A DNA stretch of 64,000 bases, from assembly GCA_950295325.1 (NCBI GenBank), contig OX485809.1, positions 20,832,001-20,896,000 of the forward strand, in the 5' to 3' direction. Both the position numbers and the translations under genes were made by a program. Origin of the DNA: Polytrichum commune (lineage: Eukaryota > Streptophyta > Polytrichopsida > Polytrichales > Polytrichaceae). Positions 58,801 through 64,000 of the stretch are shown piece after piece (within the stretch, counting starts at the first letter, position 1; every line of letters begins with the position of its first letter). The notes under the pieces are model-generated. The model worked only from the letters and a program-made list of their open reading frames with translations, made no database searches and was not told the DNA's origin.

Positions 58801-61800
58801 ACACCAATTTTTTTCATGGTAGCCTACACTTAGCATTCATACAATTTTTATATATTTTGGATTTTGTTTTGTTTTTTTTAGAATCTGAAGATAGAAGTTT
58901 AATAAATCCACTCATGCAACATTCAATATGAATACTTGCGATGATGGCCACATTCCAACTTGCATGTTTGATTACAAGGCAAATCTACTCTCTCATACAT
59001 TAACCCCCCTACTCCACATGCAAATGCGTGGCCAATAAGATGCTTGGAATACCACCCGAAGGTTGTTGTGCTTTACGGTTTACGGTTTAGGGTTTAGGGT
59101 TCACCCTTGATGGCGTGGCAGTTGAAATCTCAGCCTCTGAGGGCTTCAAATTAGTTTTTCGATGACGCCTAAAATGAAACCTTCTCCGGTGTTTTTTGGG
59201 TGTTGCTGTAGATGACTCTTTGATGGGAGAAAGTCTGGAACTCTGCAGGCTAGGTGGAATGAATCTGCTGAGTGCATTGAATCTGCTTGTATATTTGAGC
59301 CAACTGGTTCGTGCGGCCGATTCAGCAACAACTTTGTGGGGGGAGCCTTTGGGTGCCGGTGAATACGGACGTTCTATGCGGTCCTGCTTTTTGCCTCGCA
59401 CTGGGTTGAGATCCCTTTCAGCATGAGCCGGCTTTCTCCTGAGCTATAAAAACGAGAATTTTCATTTAGTGTAAATATTCAATGGTTGGTGAAGGTCACA
59501 CAAGGACATATCTACCACATGTCAATACTTGTTCGCTCCCCTACTGAAACTTAATTCATTAGCGCTAAGTACTGTTCTCACATTCCAAAAAAGAGCTAGC
59601 AAATGGAAGAGAAAATCAAAACAAGGGATCCACGTCATGACAAAACCAAAGCATGCTCTGGCCACATGGCTAAAGTGCAAACTTGTGATGATTACACAAG
59701 TGCAAAGGAGAAGTCCTCTTGAAGAAGGTTGCTCTCTTATAAGTATGTGCACACACAATTGCCTTCCATTTCCTGAAAGCATGAGTGTTGCAGTGACTTA
59801 CCTACTTGGGAGTCATTTCTCTACTCGCTACAGAAAATTATCCAGAAGTTGGTTCAAAATCGTTAGAGGTACTTCTTCTCTGCGGTTCACATGGTCAAAT
59901 GAACCGACAACTAATTGGAGATTGATTTTTTTTCTCTGATTCTAGTGTGCTCATTTTGTATTTTGCAGAACCCATCTCACTACATTTGGGGCCCCTATCA
60001 GAGAAAGACTAACTTTAGGAGGAAGGAATCATGGCCGAATCGGTTTTCATTATACATGATCAAAGTACGCAGAAATGCTGTGTGTGGCTCTTTAATTAGT
60101 CCCAGGCAGTCGTGTCGTGTCATGTGCAGTATAAGTACCAAGGCCACACAAGCAGACAGTACTAAACTGGGCAATGTTGTACCTGAAATAATGGAACAGC
60201 CCTTGCTCGCATAAATGGGTTCTTTCTCTCGGTGGTCGCAATCGAGATGTCAGTGCCCCTCCGCTCCACTTGATTGTCAATTGGCTCTGAAAGGGTTTCC
60301 AAGACATATTGGTGAAACAAAGAGTCTTGAATCCTGTCAAAATACGCGGTGCGGTGGAAGGTGTTGGCCAATATCTTCACACCCAGCACTTTCACCACCC
60401 ACAAACTGGAGGCTGTAAAAGAAGACCAAAGGGCCTGGTCATCGAAGTGCCTCTCTGGTTAGGAACAACCCTTGAAATCTGTGAAAACTTGTCATCTTGA
60501 ATCAATATATAGCTGCTGACTCTTGCAAGGCGCGAGAGATTTATTGCATGTTTACAAGCATACTCTCTCAACCATCCAACATAAAAGCTTGACCCCCTAT
60601 AGGTTTAGGGTTGATTCATCTCAAATGACTTTCGACTGGACAAATTCGAGGTCTTTGAAACTAATTGCAGTACTGTATCAACTTAGAATAAGTAACCTCC
60701 GGATTGCATACTATTTTCAGAGCTTTTATGTTGGATGAAATGAGAGATACACTCGTATGCGATATTCCCTCTCGCTCTCTTGCAGTGGCCAATTAACTTT
60801 GACGGTCACTTCAGGTCCTCTTGATGACATGTATATTAGACATTCAATTTCCAATCTTGTATTTAAACATATGAATAGCCACATCACGACAGACCTATAG
60901 TACTCAAAGCATGATAATATTCAGTGTGTTTGGAAGAAATGTTGTCAATGATGCAACGATGAACTCATTGGTGGCTACAGGTCTATTCTGGACGTGATTA
61001 TGAGTGAATTCGCTGCAAGCCTGCATATATTGTAGGTCAATTGGGCCTTCTTGTATGTAGTTGATTTGATAGAATGAATTAATTAGAAATAGGACACACT
61101 GCGCATGCATATCATGGCTTTCCAGAATGGATCGATCAAACAAAATAGCCTTTTCCCCAACAAAGCGGCTTTCATGATTTTAAGATTTCACTTGCTTTAG
61201 GTGAGCAGGGAATGTGAAACCTAGGAACTCAAGCGACTTGTACCTTGGTAACAATGGGAACAAACGTTGTTGTATCTGTATTATGAGAAAATGCTGATAT
61301 CCATGTTGCAAGGAGCAACCCTTGCCACAGCAAGTTTTTTACTGAGCTCCGCAAGCCAAAAACAAAATACAGCACCCTCTTTTTCAGCAGGAAGTTGTAC
61401 TCAACCAGAATTACAATCAGCTACGCTGACAAATTGCACTGATATCAATCAATGGTATGATACCCAAAGATGAAGCTTAAGTATGTAGCTATTGAATAGA
61501 AACTTTCTAATTGACATGGGGTGATGCTAGAATGTCATTCACAAATGAAAAATTACTAAGTACTGTTGTGGTAGCTCATTATCTTGTATTTGACGTGTCA
61601 CTGGAAGTGCATAGGACCTACCAATTTGAAGATGGAAATTGAATTATGAGATACTTTACTACTTTTATTTTCTTCCCATTAAGTAATGAACTGAACTGAA
61701 TAAGGTATGCGTGCCTGACTCACTCAGTTTTTTCAATCAGATACCTAAATTTGAGTGGTGTGTGGTTAGTGTAGATCTAAGAACAGACACCACAAAAACA

Positions 61801-64000
61801 CATGTTTAAAAGAGATTGGACTACATGCTCAAAAATTGTAAACCATTCTAGGCTCAATAGTCAACATATTTGGGGGGGACCTATATGACCATTTAATACG
61901 CTTGAGAATCTTCACTTCGATAATGAATTAGATATTCATACAAGCTCAGAAAATTGTGAGGAAAATGCCTACAGACACGATTTGGAATCAGCAATCATCT
62001 TGCATGAATTGTGTGTTGCGTATCCTACAAGAAGTGTGTGAAGAGCCAGAAGTGTCCATTTTAAGGCCTGCTTATGCTTGGACTGGCAGCTAGACATACG
62101 GGATGCATACAGTTGGACTGCTAACAAGAAATTAATGCAAATTGCCTTCCACTAAATCGTGATGGTGCAGGCGTACCTGTCATGAAACAAAGAGGTGACT
62201 GCAAATGTTAAGGTATGTGAGGATACCTTAACACCCCAACCAGAGATGAGGCGTCCTGCTCCAGCTACGAAAGCAAGGGCTAGCCATTGCCAGAATGCAA
62301 AGCCATACCAAATGATTTCATGAAGCCTTGTGACATGCACCGCACAGATCAATAATATACACGTGGTAATAAAACCTGCCCATTGTGCATTATGCAGTCT
62401 AACATTCTTGATCTTTTTCCACTTCTGGTACTGTGGTATTGAGGAGTCGTCGAGGGGATCGAGCTGCCCACATCCCATATTGCACCCACAACAAACTGAA
62501 TTAAGTTTCTGGCAAAGCATGCACCCAGGGACACACCAATCTCATGTGATCAAAAGTGAAATGGGTTTATTGGCTGCATGAGTATGGACTCTTATGTTCA
62601 AACATGTCAAATCAAGGTGTGCAAACACTGTATTTTGACTCTGGAGAACATGCACTCACCAATGTGCCAGAGCAATTTTATCTCAAGTTCAAGACAAAGC
62701 CTACTGTGGGATTTAGCTGTACATAGCATGAAATAATGTTGCAAACGGCACAGGTGATAGGTAGAGCTGATATTTAGGTTTGAAAATGTCAAAAGGTGTC
62801 CAAAGAATGTGTACTTTGATTCTGATTCACATGCACTCACCAATTTGGAGGAGAAATTTTATCTCAAGCTCATGACAAAGCATATGGAACATAGATATAT
62901 ACCCATAGACATACATAGCACGACTTCATGTTGCAAATGGCACAGGCAATGGGTAGAGCTACTTCATAAGTCTAAACATTAAGACCACCCATAGATATAC
63001 ATAACACGATTACATGTTGCCAATGGCACAGGCGATGGATAAAGCTGATTCATATGTTCAAACATGTCAAGTTGAGATGTCCACAGAATGTATACTTTGA
63101 ATCTGTAAAACATGCACTCACGAATTTGCAGAAGCAAATTTATCTCAACTTCAAGACAAGCCTACTATGAAATGTACCCATAGACATACATAGCGTGATT
63201 TCATTTTGCAAATAGCAGTACAGGCGATGGGTAAGTAAAGCTGGAATCAACATACCTCCGCCTCCTCTACTTGCTTCGGTGCTGTATGAGTGGCAAGAAT
63301 AGAAGCCAGGGATCTCGTTTGATGCTTCTTGGACTTAGCAGCAATGGGCAGAAAATATTCCTTGAGATTTTTCACGAGTATTGATCTTGCTGATTGTTTC
63401 GACGTATTTTCCCTGGTTAATTGAACCCTGCCATTAGGGGTGAAAGTCGAAGGACCGAATCTGGAAACTTGAGCCTCGAATGCAGCCAATGTAGGGGGAC
63501 GATCTTGAAGGCGAGACTTTACACGAGTGTAGGTGGCCATAGGAAGCCTTGGCACTGGTCCCAGTTGCTTGGGTCCAGCATTAGGGCTTGCGTTTGGAGT
63601 TATACTTTGCAACAAAGTCTCTACACCAGGGACAGGTACAAGCAAAGTCTTCAGATTAGGTAACAACGATTTCATGTCTGCAAACATTCTCTGTGCTTTT
63701 TCAGTTAGGAAATTCCTCGAAACTGGAACTTCGGTGACAGAGGCAGGTGGTGTAGTAGTAGTAGTAGTAGGGGTTAGGGCTGGGATTGGCTCTAGTTTTT
63801 CATTAGCTATGACCTTCTCCACCAGAGCTTCTTTAAGCGGTATGGCTTCTTTCAGAGCAAGTGCTTCTTCGAGAGGAAGATCTTCTTTCAGATTCAGTGT
63901 TTCTTTTATATCCAACGTATCTTGAAGAGCTACAGCCTCTTTCAGAGCAATTGCATCTTTCAGAGCCTCTTCCTCTTCTAACAGTGTTTTTGTATCATAA
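52810..64000 (-). CDS. MscS-like mechanosensitive channel, group II MSL (5' end beyond window)
   Basis: Thirteen exons read on the minus strand: beyond 64000-63256, 62463-62227, 61420-61244, 60452-60183, 59443-59105, 58207-58129, 57672-57446, 56443-56306, 55502-55260, 54790-54575, 54322-54291, 53985-53709, 52932-52810. All introns are GT-AG and phases agree; about 1033 residues are visible. The N-terminal part has a hexapeptide repeat and TRVKSRLQDRPP. Six membrane spans follow: WAGFITTCILLICAV, FWQWLALAFVAGAG, FLLKKRVLYFVFG with its continuation, ALWSSFTASSLWVVKVLG, LLDLVVIAFTLAITFLIMG, and the pore helix FGNYARNAFESLLFLF. Then HPFDVGDR, EEMNI, ISYPN.MLANKPISN and the cytosolic MscS beta/alpha fold ending ERWQRRSNILLHIE. 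Group II MSLs gate ions (preferring anions) under membrane tension. A long basic/Pro-rich linker (exons 5-7) sits between spans 4 and 5. The acceptor at 60452 is chosen for phase; CCAG two bases upstream is the alternative. Confidence 0.9.
59074..59101 (+). repeat. short interstitial telomere-like repeat
   Basis: Plus strand reads TTTACGG, TTTACGG, TTTAGGG, TTTAGGG, i.e. two Arabidopsis-type telomere units and two variants, at the start of an MSL intron next to the proposed donor at 59104. Confidence 0.9.
60527..60781. mobile_element. MITE of the satellite-founder family (single copy, in an MSL intron)
   Basis: About 250 bp. The left end (GCGAGAGATTTATTGCATG..) and the reverse complement of the right end (GCGAGAGGGAATATCGCATA..) match imperfectly over about 55 bases through ATCCAACATAAAAGCT. 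The interior (TTGACCCCCTATAGGTTTAG, TTTGAAACTAATTGCAGTAC) matches units of the 15-16 kb block. The flanks carry CTCTTGCA on both sides (about 60517 and 60780), consistent with an 8-9-bp duplication; the exact boundary is uncertain by a few bases. Confidence 0.65.
62603..63242. repeat. ~180-bp tandem repeat in MSL intron 1
   Basis: Three main units start near 62603, 62786 and 63064 with ATGTCAA, then ..ACTTTGA.TCTG.., ACATGCACTCAC.AAT.TG, AAATTTATCTCAA, ACATACATAGC, TGTTGCAAA..GCACAGG.GATGG. The middle unit has an internal partial duplication of its 3' half (62900-62960 versus 62985-63060). Confidence 0.8.

Overview
The window is nuclear DNA from a land plant. Three plant-type genes with long GT-AG introns can be read exon by exon: a PMR5/TBL wall O-acetyltransferase, a group II MscS-like (MSL) channel and a plant-style MAN1/Src1 inner-nuclear-membrane protein. 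There is also an intronless secreted PR-1 that keeps the CAPE tail peptide. Gene density is low, intergenic DNA is AT-rich, and there are many small inverted-repeat elements plus decayed Harbinger, pogo and LTR elements. This fits a bryophyte, lycophyte or similar medium-to-large plant genome, but the sequence alone does not identify the lineage.

Layout. 1-2719 (-): MAN1-C-domain gene, cut by the left edge. 1.8-4.6 kb: two related GGGCC-ended MITE-like elements and a possible small gene with a tandem duplication in its intron. 4.6-7.2 kb: AT-rich, empty. 7206-11501: a nearly complete PIF/Harbinger element (TAA target duplication) with convergent transposase and SANT-like genes, each broken by one in-frame stop. 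11.95-13.15 kb (-): an unrecognised, heavily decayed coding remnant. 15.1-17.2 kb: a tandem array whose 130-bp satellite monomer looks derived from the end of a MITE that also occurs singly at 19.2 kb and 60.5 kb. 17.67-18.6 kb: three tandem ~345-bp copies of a leader-like segment. 21240-26621 (+): complete four-exon TBL gene. 30573-31545: solo LTR with 5-bp TSD. 32647-33043 and 42691-43097: a hAT-like MITE pair. 34839-36494: decayed pogo/Tigger element. 38906-39143 and 44322-44567: a MITE pair with 4-bp TSDs. 45212-45458: a MITE with a 9-bp TSD. 47862-48410 (+): PR-1, surrounded by degenerate tandem copies of its own 5' and 3' ends. 52810-64000 (-): twelve-intron MSL gene whose 5' end lies beyond the right edge.

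The host genes do not form a pathway. They act at the inner nuclear membrane, in the Golgi, in the apoplast and in an ion-channel membrane. The main story is repeat biology: a satellite apparently born from a MITE, a PR-1 locus bearing scars of repeated unequal exchange, and several elements with exact target-site duplications, one supported by a related unoccupied site in the same window. I saw no rRNA, tRNA, CRISPR or bacterial-style features.
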